Of a stretch of DNA of 64,000 bases, positions 37,355 to 45,194 are shown in pieces. The stretch is taken from positions 1-64,000 of the forward strand of contig NZ_JARGCS010000034.1 of the NCBI RefSeq assembly GCF_029193575.1, read 5' to 3'. This DNA comes from Pseudomonas entomophila. GTDB lineage: Bacteria > Pseudomonadota > Gammaproteobacteria > Pseudomonadales > Pseudomonadaceae. The translations under genes were made by a program, and so were the position numbers. The notes below the pieces were generated by a model. It was not told the origin of the DNA. It saw only the letters and a program-made list of their open reading frames with translations, and did not search any database. Numbering within the stretch: the first letter of the stretch is position 1; every line of letters begins with the position of its first letter.

Positions 37355-37980
37355 GCGTTGGCCAGGAAGGGCGTCGGATCGCCGCAACCTTCGCGAATCA
37401 GCTCAGGTTCGTCGCCGACCAGGCTGATCACCGTCGACGCCTTGAGGTCGCCGTAACCGCCGTCGATGATCAGGTCGACATGGTGCTCCAGGCGCTGGCG
37501 AATCTCGTAGGGGTCGGTCATCGGCTCCTCGTTGCCCGGCAGGATCAAGCTCACGCTCATCAAAGGCTCGCCCAGTTCTTCGAGCAACGCCAGGGCGATC
37601 GGGTTGGACGGCACGCGCAGGCCGATGGTGCGGCGCTTGTCGTGCAGCAGTAAACGCGGCACTTCGCGGGTGGCGTTGAGGATGAAGGTATAGGGGCCGG
37701 GAATGTGCGCCTTCAGCAGGCGAAAAGTGGCCGTGTCGATCTTGGCGAACAGGCCCATCTGCGACAGGTCGCAGCACAACAGGGTGAAATTGTGGTTCTT
37801 GTCCAGTTGGCGTAGCCGACGGACACGTTCCACGGCGTTCTTGTCGCCGATCTGGCACCCCATCGCATAGGCCGAATCGGTCGGATAGACCACCACCCCG
37901 CCCTTGCGAATGATCTCGACCGCTTGTTTTATCAGGCGCGCCTGCGGGTTTTCCGCATGAATCTGGAAAAATTGGCTCAC
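37351..37980 (-). CDS. yciO: YciO/Sua5-YrdC-family threonylcarbamoyl-AMP synthase-like protein
   Basis: 209 residues, a single YrdC domain (GGVVVYPTDSAYAMGCQ, then RRTIGLRVPSNPIALALLEELG). YciO is a paralogue of TsaC/Sua5, which makes threonylcarbamoyl-AMP for tRNA t6A; whether YciO does the same in the cell is disputed. Start: the GTG at 37980 (VSQFFQIHAENPQARLI) has AGGA 8-11 bases upstream and begins 13 bases after rnm. An ATG 12 codons upstream would overlap rnm and has no good ribosome site. Confidence 0.88.
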   Translation of the reverse strand: MSQFFQIHAENPQARLIKQAVEIIRKGGVVVYPTDSAYAMGCQIGDKNAVERVRRLRQLDKNHNFTLLCCDLSQMGLFAKIDTATFRLLKAHIPGPYTFILNATREVPRLLLHDKRRTIGLRVPSNPIALALLEELGEPLMSVSLILPGNEEPMTDPYEIRQRLEHHVDLIIDGGYGDLKASTVISLVGDEPELIREGCGDPTPFLANA

Positions 37981-37993
37981 GTAGTCGTCCTGT

Positions 37994-38854
37994 TCATACC
38001 GCCATAGGCTGTTCATGCTTGAATCGGCGCCACAGAGGTGGCAGGTCCTCGGGCAATGGCCGGTAGGCACCGATCTCGCCCCAGGTGCCGGGGCCGTGGA
38101 AGTCACTGCCAGCGCTTGCCAGCAGGCCGAACTCACGGGTAAGGATGGACATCGTGCCCACCTGCTCGGGCGGCATCATGCCATTGACCACTTCAAGCGC
38201 CTGCCCTCCTGCCTGAATATAGTCGGCGATCAGCCTTCTGCGCTTGCTGCGTGTCAGTTCGTAGTGCATCGGGTGGGCCAGGCTCACCCATGCGTTGGAC
38301 TCGCGCAGGGTCGCCACGGTTTCATCTAGGGTCGGCCAATGCAACTTGACGTCGCCCAGCTTGCCGGCGCCCAGCCATTTGCGAAACGCCTCGCCACGGT
38401 CCTTGGCGTACCCGGCGCGCACCAGGAATTCGGCGAAATGCGGCCGCGCCGGGGCATTGCCGCTGTCACCCAGCGCCTGCTGCACCGCCCGCGCGCCCTC
38501 CAAGGCGCCCGGCATGCCCTTGGCCGCCAGGCGCCGGGCGATTTCCTCGGCACGCAGCCAGCGACCACGGTGCAGTGCGGCGATGGCCTCGAGCAAGGGC
38601 GGTGCGTCGAGCGGGAAGTCGTAGCCTAGCACATGGATGGTCGCCCCACCCCAGGTGCACGAAAGCTCCACCCCGCTGACCCACTGCATGCCCAGCGAAA
38701 CGCACGCCTGGCGCGCCTCGTTCAAGCCTTCGAGGGTGTCGTGGTCGGTCAGGGCCAGTGTCCGCACCCCGTGCTCATGGGCCCGGGCGACCAGCACCGA
38801 GGGCGACAGGGCGCCGTCGGAAGCCGTGCTGTGACAGTGCAGATCAACATTCAT
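37994..38854 (-). CDS. rnm: PHP-domain 5'-3' exoribonuclease (RNase AM/YciV/TrpH type)
   Basis: 286-residue PHP phosphoesterase, with metal ligands in NVDLHCHSTASDG and LALTDHDTLEG and later ELSCTW and GSDFHGPG. E. coli YciV (RNase AM) trims 5' ends of rRNAs; the old name TrpH comes from neighbouring trp genes. First gene of the run to rluB. Divergent from yciB, 66 bases away. Confidence 0.9.
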   Translation of the reverse strand: MNVDLHCHSTASDGALSPSVLVARAHEHGVRTLALTDHDTLEGLNEARQACVSLGMQWVSGVELSCTWGGATIHVLGYDFPLDAPPLLEAIAALHRGRWLRAEEIARRLAAKGMPGALEGARAVQQALGDSGNAPARPHFAEFLVRAGYAKDRGEAFRKWLGAGKLGDVKLHWPTLDETVATLRESNAWVSLAHPMHYELTRSKRRRLIADYIQAGGQALEVVNGMMPPEQVGTMSILTREFGLLASAGSDFHGPGTWGEIGAYRPLPEDLPPLWRRFKHEQPMAV

Positions 38855-38920
38855 GGGGAGCGCTTTCGCTGGAATCGATGTTTGTTATTATGCCGTCACA
38901 TCCCGCTTCTGGCTGCCACT

Positions 38921-39517
38921 GTGAAACAATTCATCGATTTCATCCCGCTGCTGCTGTTCTTCATCGTCTACAAGCTCGACCCCCGCCCTGTCGAAATCGC
39001 CGGCCACGGCTTCGAATTCGGCGGCATCTACAGCGCCACGGCGATGCTGATCTTCAGTTCCCTGGTGGTCTATGGCGCGCTGTTCCTGCGTCACCGCAAA
39101 CTGGAGAAGGGCCAGTTGCTGACCTTGGTCGCGTGCCTGGTGTTCGGCGGCCTGACCCTGGCCTTCCACAGCGAGACGTTCCTGAAATGGAAGGCGCCGG
39201 TGGTCAACTGGCTGTTCGCCCTGGGCTTCGCCGCCAGCCACTTCATCGGCGACCGGGTGCTGATCAAGCGCATAATGGGCCACGCCCTGGCCTTGCCCGA
39301 CGCCATCTGGGCGCGCCTGAACCTGGCCTGGATCGGCTTCTTCCTGGTGTGCGGGGCGGCCAACCTGTTCGTCGCCTTCACCTTCCAGGACTTCTGGGTC
39401 GACTTCAAGGTGTTCGGCAGCCTGGGCATGACCGTGGTATTCCTGGTCGCACAGGGCGTGTACCTGTCGCGCCACCTGCACGACGCCGACCCTTCCACCT
39501 CCAAACCCAAGGACTGA
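38921..39517 (+). CDS. yciB: Inner-membrane septation protein A (YciB/IspZ)
   Basis: 198 residues with five to six transmembrane helices, beginning VKQFIDFIPLLLFFIVYKLD (GTG start at 38921) and containing LKWKAPVVNWLFALGFAAS and SHFIGDRVLIKR, the YciB family pattern. It helps keep envelope integrity and takes part in septum and elongation complexes. No strong ribosome site is seen before the GTG, but codons upstream are not family-like. The yciI gene follows after one base. Confidence 0.92.
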   Translation: MKQFIDFIPLLLFFIVYKLDPRPVEIAGHGFEFGGIYSATAMLIFSSLVVYGALFLRHRKLEKGQLLTLVACLVFGGLTLAFHSETFLKWKAPVVNWLFALGFAASHFIGDRVLIKRIMGHALALPDAIWARLNLAWIGFFLVCGAANLFVAFTFQDFWVDFKVFGSLGMTVVFLVAQGVYLSRHLHDADPSTSKPKD

Positions 39518-39518
39518 C

Positions 39519-39818
39519 ATGCTCTACGCCATCATCGCCAGCGACGTCGAAAACTCCCTGGAAAAGCGCCTGGCCGCCCGCCCGGCGCACATCGAGCGAC
39601 TGCAGCAGCTCAAGGCCGAGGGCCGCGTGGTACTGGCCGGCCCGCACCCGGCCATCGACAGCAACGACCCGGGTGAAGCCGGCTTCAGCGGCAGCCTGAT
39701 CGTCGCCGAGTTCGACTCGCTGGCGGCCGCCAAGGCCTGGGCCGACGCCGACCCGTACATCGCCGCCGGCGTTTACGCCAACGTCGTGGTCAAGCCGTTC
39801 AAGCAAGTCCTGCCCTGA
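39519..39818 (+). CDS. yciI: YciI-family protein
   Basis: 99-residue alpha/beta (ferredoxin-like) dimer protein. Family motifs: LAARPAHIERLQQLKAEGRVVLAGP with the conserved His, and the Asp of FSGSLIVAEFDS. YciI-like domains are related to dehydrochlorinases, but the cell role is unknown. Coupled to yciB, TGA-C-ATG. Confidence 0.93.
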   Translation: MLYAIIASDVENSLEKRLAARPAHIERLQQLKAEGRVVLAGPHPAIDSNDPGEAGFSGSLIVAEFDSLAAAKAWADADPYIAAGVYANVVVKPFKQVLP

Positions 39819-39850
39819 TTCCGCAGCGCCTCAACGCACGGCCAGCCTGC

Positions 39851-39865
39851 CTTACAGCACTTTAC
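39851..39865 (-). promoter_or_regulatory. CpxR-like box upstream of the cpxR operon
   Basis: On the minus strand GTAAA-GTGCT-GTAAG, one base off the CpxR direct repeat GTAAA-N5-GTAAA. It lies 94 bases before the first gene of the operon. A similar repeat precedes the spy-like gene. Confidence 0.5.
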
Positions 39866-39959
39866 AGGCGTGGCTGGCCATGCGATGACCCCGCGCCCCG
39901 CTCATCAAATCCGACCAACGGCCGACAACCTTCTGAACCGATAGGAATCAGGAGTTCCA

Positions 39960-40346
39960 ATGCGTCAAGGTCCGATGTCCCTGCTGCTTTGCCTGTCACT
40001 GCTGTCCCCCCTGGTCCACGCCGAACAGCCGTTGTCGCTGGAAGCCGGCGCGCGCATCACCGAACTGCAGCAGCGCCTGGAGGAAAGCGAGAAACAGCGC
40101 ACAGCCCTGGCCCAGCAACTGCAAAACGCCGACGGCGAGCGGGAAAGCGCCCAGCTCACCCGCCTGCGCCAGGACAACCAGCGCCTGAAGCTGTCGCTCA
40201 AGGAACTGCAGGCCAGCGCCCCGCAGCGCCTGCTCACCGACCAGCAGCAGTGGTTCCTGATCGGCGCAGCCGTTGCACTGTTATCCGCAGTCTGCGGTAT
40301 CTTAGCCAGCGGCGGACACAGAAGACGCCGTCAATGGTTGAATTGA
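39960..40346 (+). CDS. Exported coiled-coil protein with C-terminal membrane anchor, in the cpxR operon
   Basis: 128 residues. A signal peptide (MRQGPMSLLLCLSLLSPLVHA) is followed by a coiled coil rich in Glu, Gln and Leu (about 30-90), a transmembrane helix (WFLIGAAVALLSAVCGILAS) and a basic cytoplasmic end (GGHRRRRQWLN). This is the coiled-coil plus anchor half of the YgiM/TIGR04211 SH3-anchor proteins, without the SH3 domain. It precedes the response regulator by only 7 bases, so they share a transcript. It may sense or brace the envelope; no direct evidence. Confidence 0.85.
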   Translation: MRQGPMSLLLCLSLLSPLVHAEQPLSLEAGARITELQQRLEESEKQRTALAQQLQNADGERESAQLTRLRQDNQRLKLSLKELQASAPQRLLTDQQQWFLIGAAVALLSAVCGILASGGHRRRRQWLN

Positions 40347-40353
40347 GTGAGTC

Positions 40354-41031
40354 ATGAGCGAGCTGTTACTGATTGATGATGACCAGGAGTTATGCGAGCT
40401 GCTCGGCAGCTGGCTGACCCAAGAGGGGTTCTCGGTACGCGCCTGCCACGATGGCCAGAGCGCGCGCCAGGCCCTGGCGGCCCACGCCCCGGCGGCCGTG
40501 GTGCTGGATGTGATGCTGCCGGATGGCAGCGGCCTGGAACTGCTCAAGCAGCTGCGCACCGACCACGCCGAACTGCCGGTGCTGATGCTCTCGGCCCGAG
40601 GCGAGCCACTGGACCGCATCCTTGGCCTCGAGCTGGGTGCCGACGACTACCTGGCCAAACCCTGCGACCCGCGTGAGCTCACTGCCCGTCTGCGCGCCGT
40701 TCTGCGCCGCAGCCACCCGGCGGCACCGAGCACCCAGGTGGAGATCGGCGACCTGGCGTTCAGCCCGGTGCGCGGTGTGGTCAACATCGACCAGCGCGAA
40801 ATGACCCTTACCCTTTCCGAGAGCCGCATCCTCGAAGCCCTGCTGCGTCAGCCCGGCGAGCCGCTGGATAAACAGGAACTGGCGCAGATCGGCCTGGGCC
40901 GCAAGCTGACCCTGTACGACCGCAGCCTGGACATGCATGTGAGCAACCTGCGCAAGAAGATCGGCCCGCACCCGGACGGCCGTCCGCGCATCGTCGCCCT
41001 GCGCAGCCGCGGCTACTACTACAGCCTCTAA
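40354..41031 (+). CDS. cpxR: OmpR-family response regulator, CpxR-like
   Basis: 225 residues. The receiver domain (1-115) has the acidic pair in LLLIDDDQEL, the phospho-acceptor Asp in AAVVLDVMLPDGSG, the Thr/Ser switch in MLSARGE and Lys in YLAKPCDP. The C-terminal winged helix has LTLYDRSLDMHVSNLRKKIG and RSRGYYYSL. The pattern resembles CpxR/RstA regulators. The cognate kinase lies two genes downstream. Naming it CpxR rests on this organisation and on CpxR-like boxes; binding is not shown. Confidence 0.82.
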   Translation: MSELLLIDDDQELCELLGSWLTQEGFSVRACHDGQSARQALAAHAPAAVVLDVMLPDGSGLELLKQLRTDHAELPVLMLSARGEPLDRILGLELGADDYLAKPCDPRELTARLRAVLRRSHPAAPSTQVEIGDLAFSPVRGVVNIDQREMTLTLSESRILEALLRQPGEPLDKQELAQIGLGRKLTLYDRSLDMHVSNLRKKIGPHPDGRPRIVALRSRGYYYSL

Positions 41032-41050
41032 CCGAACCCGAACGCCTCCC

Positions 41051-41080
41051 GCCAGGAGCGGGCTTGCCCCGCCTACAAGA
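41051..41080 (-). repeat. REP-like element
   Basis: GCCAGGAGCGGGCTTGCCCC followed by GCCTACAAGA, one REP unit between the regulator and the spy-like gene. Confidence 0.65.
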
Positions 41081-41082
41081 TC

Positions 41083-41098
41083 TTTACCGCACCTTTAC
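41083..41098 (-). promoter_or_regulatory. CpxR-like box upstream of the spy-like gene
   Basis: TTTAC-CGCACC-TTTAC on the plus strand, i.e. GTAAA-N6-GTAAA on the minus strand, within the accepted N4-8 spacing. Centred about 88 bases before the ATG. Confidence 0.55.
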
Positions 41099-41178
41099 CG
41101 AGCACTGACCGCCCTTGACCTTGATCTCCCTAGACTGGGCTCATCCGGTAACCACCGGCCCCAAGAAGGAGAGACACC

Positions 41179-41595
41179 ATGCGCAAGACCCTGATCGCCC
41201 TGATGTTCGCCGCCGCCCTGCCGACCATGGCCCTGGCCATGCCAGAAGGCGGCCCGCGCCACGACGGCCCGCATCATCGCGGTGACGCGCCTTTCGCCCA
41301 ACTGGACCTGACCCGCGACCAGCGCCAACAGATCGGCAAGCTGATGGGCGAGCAGATGAAGCAGCGCCGCGACGTCACTGAACGCTACCTGGCCAAGCTG
41401 CCGGCCGCCGAGCACAAGGCCATGCAGGACGAGATCAAGGCCGGCCACGACAAGACCCAGGGCCAGATCCGCGCCCTGCTCAAGCCCGAGCAGCAGAAAC
41501 AGTTCGACGAGCTGCAGAAGGAACGCGCCGCGCGCAAAGCCGAGTGGCAGGCCTTCCAGGCCTGGAAGGCTGAAAAAGCCGGCAAGGCCCAGTAA
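41179..41595 (+). CDS. Periplasmic Spy/CpxP-like chaperone (LTXXQ family)
   Basis: 138 residues with signal peptide (MRKTLIALMFAAALPTMALA). The mature protein is helical and charged and carries the two LTXXQ-type motifs, LDLTRDQRQQI and LLKPEQQKQF. A His-rich stretch (RHDGPHHRGD) near the mature N terminus may bind metal. CpxP and Spy act as periplasmic chaperones and as inhibitors of CpxA; the position between regulator and kinase suits a feedback role. A ribosome site AAGGAGAG precedes the ATG. Confidence 0.88.
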   Translation: MRKTLIALMFAAALPTMALAMPEGGPRHDGPHHRGDAPFAQLDLTRDQRQQIGKLMGEQMKQRRDVTERYLAKLPAAEHKAMQDEIKAGHDKTQGQIRALLKPEQQKQFDELQKERAARKAEWQAFQAWKAEKAGKAQ

Positions 41596-41610
41596 GCTGT
41601 CAACCCGACG

Positions 41611-41641
41611 CCCGGCCCGCTGCACTGCGGGCCGGGTTTTT
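41611..41641 (+). terminator. Strong intrinsic terminator after the spy-like gene
   Basis: A 10-bp perfect stem CCCGGCCCGC / GCGGGCCGGG, 6-base loop, then TTTTT. It lies between the spy-like gene and the sensor kinase start only 22 bases further on. Confidence 0.85.
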
Positions 41642-41662
41642 CATCGTTTGGAGGTGCTCGTC

Positions 41663-42994
41663 TTGCGTTCACTGTTCTGGCGCATCCTGGCCAGCTTCTG
41701 GCTGGCCATCGCCCTGGTCGCCGGCCTGTCGATCCTGCTCGGCCACATGCTCAACCAGGACGCCTGGATCCTCAGCCGCCACCCCGGCCTCAATACCTTG
41801 GCCAGCCACTGGGTGCAGCACTACGAGAAGGAAGGCCTGGAGGCCTCCCAGCAGTTTCTGGAACAGCGCAAGCAGCGCTACAGGATCGACGTGCAGGTGC
41901 TCGACGACAGCGGCGATGCCGTGGTGCCCGGCACCTTCCCGCGCCGCGCCGCGGCCTTCGAGGCGCGCCAGCAAAACGATGACCGCCGCCTGCCCTGGCG
42001 CCGCCTGACCGAGGAATACACCAGCCCCACCACCGGCGAGACCTACCTGCTGATCTACCGCATCCCCCACCCGGAACTGATGGCCTGGCGTCGCGAGAGC
42101 ATGATCTGGCCGCTCAGCGCCCTGGGAATAGCCTTGGTGGTGCTGACCTTGTTCAGCCTGCTGGTGACCCTGTCGATAACCCGCCCGCTGAGCCGCCTGC
42201 GCGGCGCGGTGCACGACCTCGGCCAGACCAGCTACCAGCAGAACAGCCTGGCGCGCCTGGCCGCCCGGCGCGACGAGTTCGGCGTGCTGGCCAACGACTT
42301 CAACAAGATGGGCGCACGCCTGCAAAGCATGATCGGCAGCCAGCGCCAGCTGCTGCGCGACGTCTCCCACGAGTTGCGCTCGCCGCTGGCGCGCCTGCGC
42401 ATCGCCCTGGCCCTGGCCGAACGCGCCGAGCCCGAGCAGCGCCAGGCGCTGTGGCCGCGCCTGGCCCGCGAATGCGACCGCCTGGAAGACCTGATCAGCG
42501 AAATCCTCGCCCTGGCCCGCGTCGATGCCGAGCAAGCCCACGCCGAACCGGTGGACCTCAACGTACTGCTCGGTAGCGTGCGCAAGGATGCGCAACTCGG
42601 CGCGCCGGAGCAGGAGATTCGCCTGGAAACCGAGCCTGGCCTGACCTTGCAGGGCTGGCCGACCCTGCTGGAGCGCGCCGTGGACAACCTGGTACGCAAC
42701 GCCCTGCGCTTCAGCCCGGCAGGGCAGCCGATCGAGATTCACGCCGCGCGCGATCAAGCGCGCATCGTGCTGAGCGTGCGCGACCATGGGCCGGGGGTGG
42801 CGGTGGAACACCTGACGCAGTTGGGTGAGCCGTTCTTCCGTGCGCCGGGGCAAGAGGCGCCGGGGCATGGCCTGGGGCTGGCCATTGCCCGGCGGGCGGC
42901 GGAGCGCCATGGTGGCAACCTGGTGCTGGAGAACCACACACAAGGTGGGTTCGTCGCCCGCCTGGAATTGCCGCTGGCAGAGGCGCCCGCCTGA
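41663..42994 (+). CDS. cpxA: Sensor histidine kinase, CpxA-like
   Basis: 443 residues. The first transmembrane helix (LASFWLAIALVAGLSILLG) is followed by a periplasmic domain (about 30-150), a second helix (about 155-180), HAMP (about 180-235), HisKA with the phospho-His in LLRDVSHELRSPLARL, and HATPase with the N box VDNLVRNALRFSP and G boxes DHGPGVAVE and GHGLGLAI. The start was set at TTG 41663, because GGAGGTG is 7-13 bases upstream; TTG 41648 and GTG 41654 are in frame but lie over that site. Expression depends on readthrough of the preceding terminator or a promoter inside the spy-like gene. Confidence 0.85.
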   Translation: MRSLFWRILASFWLAIALVAGLSILLGHMLNQDAWILSRHPGLNTLASHWVQHYEKEGLEASQQFLEQRKQRYRIDVQVLDDSGDAVVPGTFPRRAAAFEARQQNDDRRLPWRRLTEEYTSPTTGETYLLIYRIPHPELMAWRRESMIWPLSALGIALVVLTLFSLLVTLSITRPLSRLRGAVHDLGQTSYQQNSLARLAARRDEFGVLANDFNKMGARLQSMIGSQRQLLRDVSHELRSPLARLRIALALAERAEPEQRQALWPRLARECDRLEDLISEILALARVDAEQAHAEPVDLNVLLGSVRKDAQLGAPEQEIRLETEPGLTLQGWPTLLERAVDNLVRNALRFSPAGQPIEIHAARDQARIVLSVRDHGPGVAVEHLTQLGEPFFRAPGQEAPGHGLGLAIARRAAERHGGNLVLENHTQGGFVARLELPLAEAPA

Positions 42995-43001
42995 GCTCAA
43001 T

Positions 43002-43020
43002 GGGGCTGCGACGCAGCCCC
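43002..43020. terminator. Hairpin between cpxA-like gene and nitroreductase
   Basis: Perfect 8-bp stem GGGGCTGC / GCAGCCCC with a 3-base loop between convergent genes. No T run; weak terminator. Confidence 0.5.
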
Positions 43021-43027
43021 GCAGCCG

Positions 43028-43585
43028 TCACTCGCCCCAGGCGTTGACGAAGTCAGCCGTGGCCAACACCGGCGCCGTGCGCGGCTCGCTGATCGGCGTG
43101 CCGACATACAGGAAGCCCAGCAGCTCCTCGTTCTGCGCCAGCCCCAGCCCTCGCTGCACATGCGCATCGAATGACAGGTCGCCCGTGCGCCACATCGCCC
43201 CCACGCCCTGGGCATGCGCAGCGATGAGGATGCCGTGGGCCGCACACGCCGCGGCCAGGCGCTGTTCGGACTTCGGCACCTTGAAATGGTCCTGCAGCCG
43301 GGCGATCACCACGATCAGCAGCGGCGCGCGCAGTGGCATGGCGCGGGCCTTGTCCAGCGCGGCCTGGCTGGCCTCGCCCTTGGCCTGCACGGCTTCGGCG
43401 AAGAGCTCTCCGAGCTTCTCGCGGCCCTGGCCTTCGATGGTCAGGAAGCGCCATGGCCGCAACTGGCCGTGGTCCGGGGCGCGCAGCGCGGCCTGGAACA
43501 GCGCCTCGCGCTGGGCCTCGTTGGGCGCGGGGTCGGTCAGGCGTGCCACGGAAACACGGTTGAGCAATGCGTCGAGAGCCTCCAT
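43028..43585 (-). CDS. Nitroreductase family protein (YdjA-like)
   Basis: 185 residues, the short NfsB/YdjA-type FMN flavoprotein. Visible features: the FMN-binding ALRAPDHGQLRPWRFLTIEG segment near the N terminus and AAAHGILIAAHAQGVGAMWRTG in the middle. It probably reduces nitro or quinone compounds with NAD(P)H; substrate unknown. Single gene, convergent with the kinase gene. Confidence 0.9.
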   Translation of the reverse strand: MEALDALLNRVSVARLTDPAPNEAQREALFQAALRAPDHGQLRPWRFLTIEGQGREKLGELFAEAVQAKGEASQAALDKARAMPLRAPLLIVVIARLQDHFKVPKSEQRLAAACAAHGILIAAHAQGVGAMWRTGDLSFDAHVQRGLGLAQNEELLGFLYVGTPISEPRTAPVLATADFVNAWGE

Positions 43586-43623
43586 CGGCTACCCTCCTGG
43601 CAAGTGGGAAGTGCGCCATTCTC

Positions 43624-43701
43624 AAGCGGCAAGCCTCAAGCTGCAAGCCGCAAGATAAAGCACGTTCGCGCTTACCGCTTGCAGCTTGTGGCTTGCGGCT
43701 T
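43624..43701. repeat. Imperfect inverted repeat upstream of trkH
   Basis: Two 25-base arms (43624-43648 and 43677-43701) are complementary at 23 positions; each is built from short tandem words (CAAGC, GCAAG). The repeat sits between the divergent nitroreductase and trkH genes. It is unlike the REP elements and is of a type often seen between Pseudomonas genes. Confidence 0.6.
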
Positions 43702-43739
43702 AAAATGGCGCCCTTCCGTTTCGAGTCAGGGCAGATCAC

Positions 43740-45194
43740 ATGGCGTTGCCGACCTTAAGGATCATTGGTTTCATCATCGGCATCTTCCTGATCACCCTGG
43801 CGGTGAGCATGGTCGTGCCCATGACGACCCTGGTGGTCTTCGAACGCACCGGCGACATGCCGTCGTTCCTGTGGTCGAGCCTGATCACCTTCATCGCCGG
43901 CCTGGCCATGGTCATCCCCGGCCGCCCCGAGCACGTGCACCTGCGCCCGCGCGACATGTACCTGCTGACCGTCAGCAGTTGGCTGATCGTCTGCGTGTTC
44001 GCGGCCCTGCCCTTCCTGCTGACCCAGCACATCAGCTACACCGACGCCTTCTTCGAAAGCATGTCCGGCATCACCGCCACCGGCGCCACGGTGCTCAGCG
44101 GGCTGGACAACATGTCGCCGGGCATCCTGATGTGGCGATCGATGCTGCACTGGCTCGGCGGCATCGGCTTCATCGGCATGGCGGTGGCGATCCTGCCGCT
44201 GCTGCGCATCGGTGGCATGCGCCTGTTCCAGACCGAATCGTCGGACCGCTCCGAGAAGGTGATGCCGCGCTCGCACATGGTCGCCAAGTCGATCGTGCTG
44301 GTGTACATCGGCATCACCGTGCTCGGCAGCCTGGCGTTCTGGTGGGCGGGCATGAGTCCGTTCGATGCGATCAACCACGCCATGTCGGCGATCTCCACCG
44401 GCGGTTTCTCGACCTCCGACCTGTCCCTGGCCAAGTGGGACATCCCGGCGGTGCACTGGGTGGCGGTGGTGGTGATGATCCTCGGTAGCCTGCCGTTCAC
44501 CCTGTACGTGGCGACCCTGCGTGGCCACCGTAAGGCGCTGATCAAGGACCAGCAGGTCCAGGGCATGCTGGTCCTGCTGGTGACGGTCTGGCTGGTGCTC
44601 GGCACCTGGTACTGGGCCACCACCGACCTGCACTGGCTCGACGCCTTGCGCCACGTGGCCCTGAACGTTACGTCGGTAGTCACGACCACGGGCTTCGCCC
44701 TGGGCGACTACAGCCTGTGGGGCAACTTCTCGCTCATGCTGTTCTTCTACCTGGGCTTCGTCGGTGGCTGCTCAGGCTCTACCGCGGGCGGCATCAAGAT
44801 CTTCCGCTTCCAGGTGGCGTACATCCTGCTCAAGGCCAACCTCAACCAGCTCATCCACCCGCGCGCGGTGATCAAGCAGAAGTACAACGGCCACCGCCTC
44901 GACGAGGAGATCGTCCGTTCGATCTTGACGTTCTCGTTCTTCTTCGCCGCGACCATCTGCATCATCGCCCTGCTGCTGTCGCTGCTGGGCGTGGACTGGA
45001 TGACCGCGCTGACCGGCGCTGCGGGCACCGTCTCGGGCGTCGGCCCGGGGCTGGGCGAAGTGATCGGCCCGGCAGGCAACTACGAGACGCTGCCGGATGC
45101 GGCCAAGTGGATTCTTTCCGGCGGCATGCTGCTTGGCCGCCTAGAGATCATCACGGTGCTGGTGTTGTGCATGCCGGCGTTCTGGCGTCACTGA
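43740..45194 (+). CDS. trkH: Trk-type potassium uptake protein, membrane subunit
   Basis: 484 residues, K+-translocating subunit that works with the NAD-binding TrkA. The four pore loops with selectivity-filter glycines are visible: SGITATGATVLSG, MSAISTGGFSTSD, SVVTTTGFALGD and GTVSGVGPGLG. About ten transmembrane segments, normal length. The last 44 bases overlap the end of a convergent AraC gene. Confidence 0.95.
   Translation: MALPTLRIIGFIIGIFLITLAVSMVVPMTTLVVFERTGDMPSFLWSSLITFIAGLAMVIPGRPEHVHLRPRDMYLLTVSSWLIVCVFAALPFLLTQHISYTDAFFESMSGITATGATVLSGLDNMSPGILMWRSMLHWLGGIGFIGMAVAILPLLRIGGMRLFQTESSDRSEKVMPRSHMVAKSIVLVYIGITVLGSLAFWWAGMSPFDAINHAMSAISTGGFSTSDLSLAKWDIPAVHWVAVVVMILGSLPFTLYVATLRGHRKALIKDQQVQGMLVLLVTVWLVLGTWYWATTDLHWLDALRHVALNVTSVVTTTGFALGDYSLWGNFSLMLFFYLGFVGGCSGSTAGGIKIFRFQVAYILLKANLNQLIHPRAVIKQKYNGHRLDEEIVRSILTFSFFFAATICIIALLLSLLGVDWMTALTGAAGTVSGVGPGLGEVIGPAGNYETLPDAAKWILSGGMLLGRLEIITVLVLCMPAFWRH

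Noticed and set aside
41648..41662. Earlier TTG/GTG starts for the CpxA-like kinase
   Set aside because: These codons overlap the GGAGGTG ribosome site that best serves the TTG at 41663.
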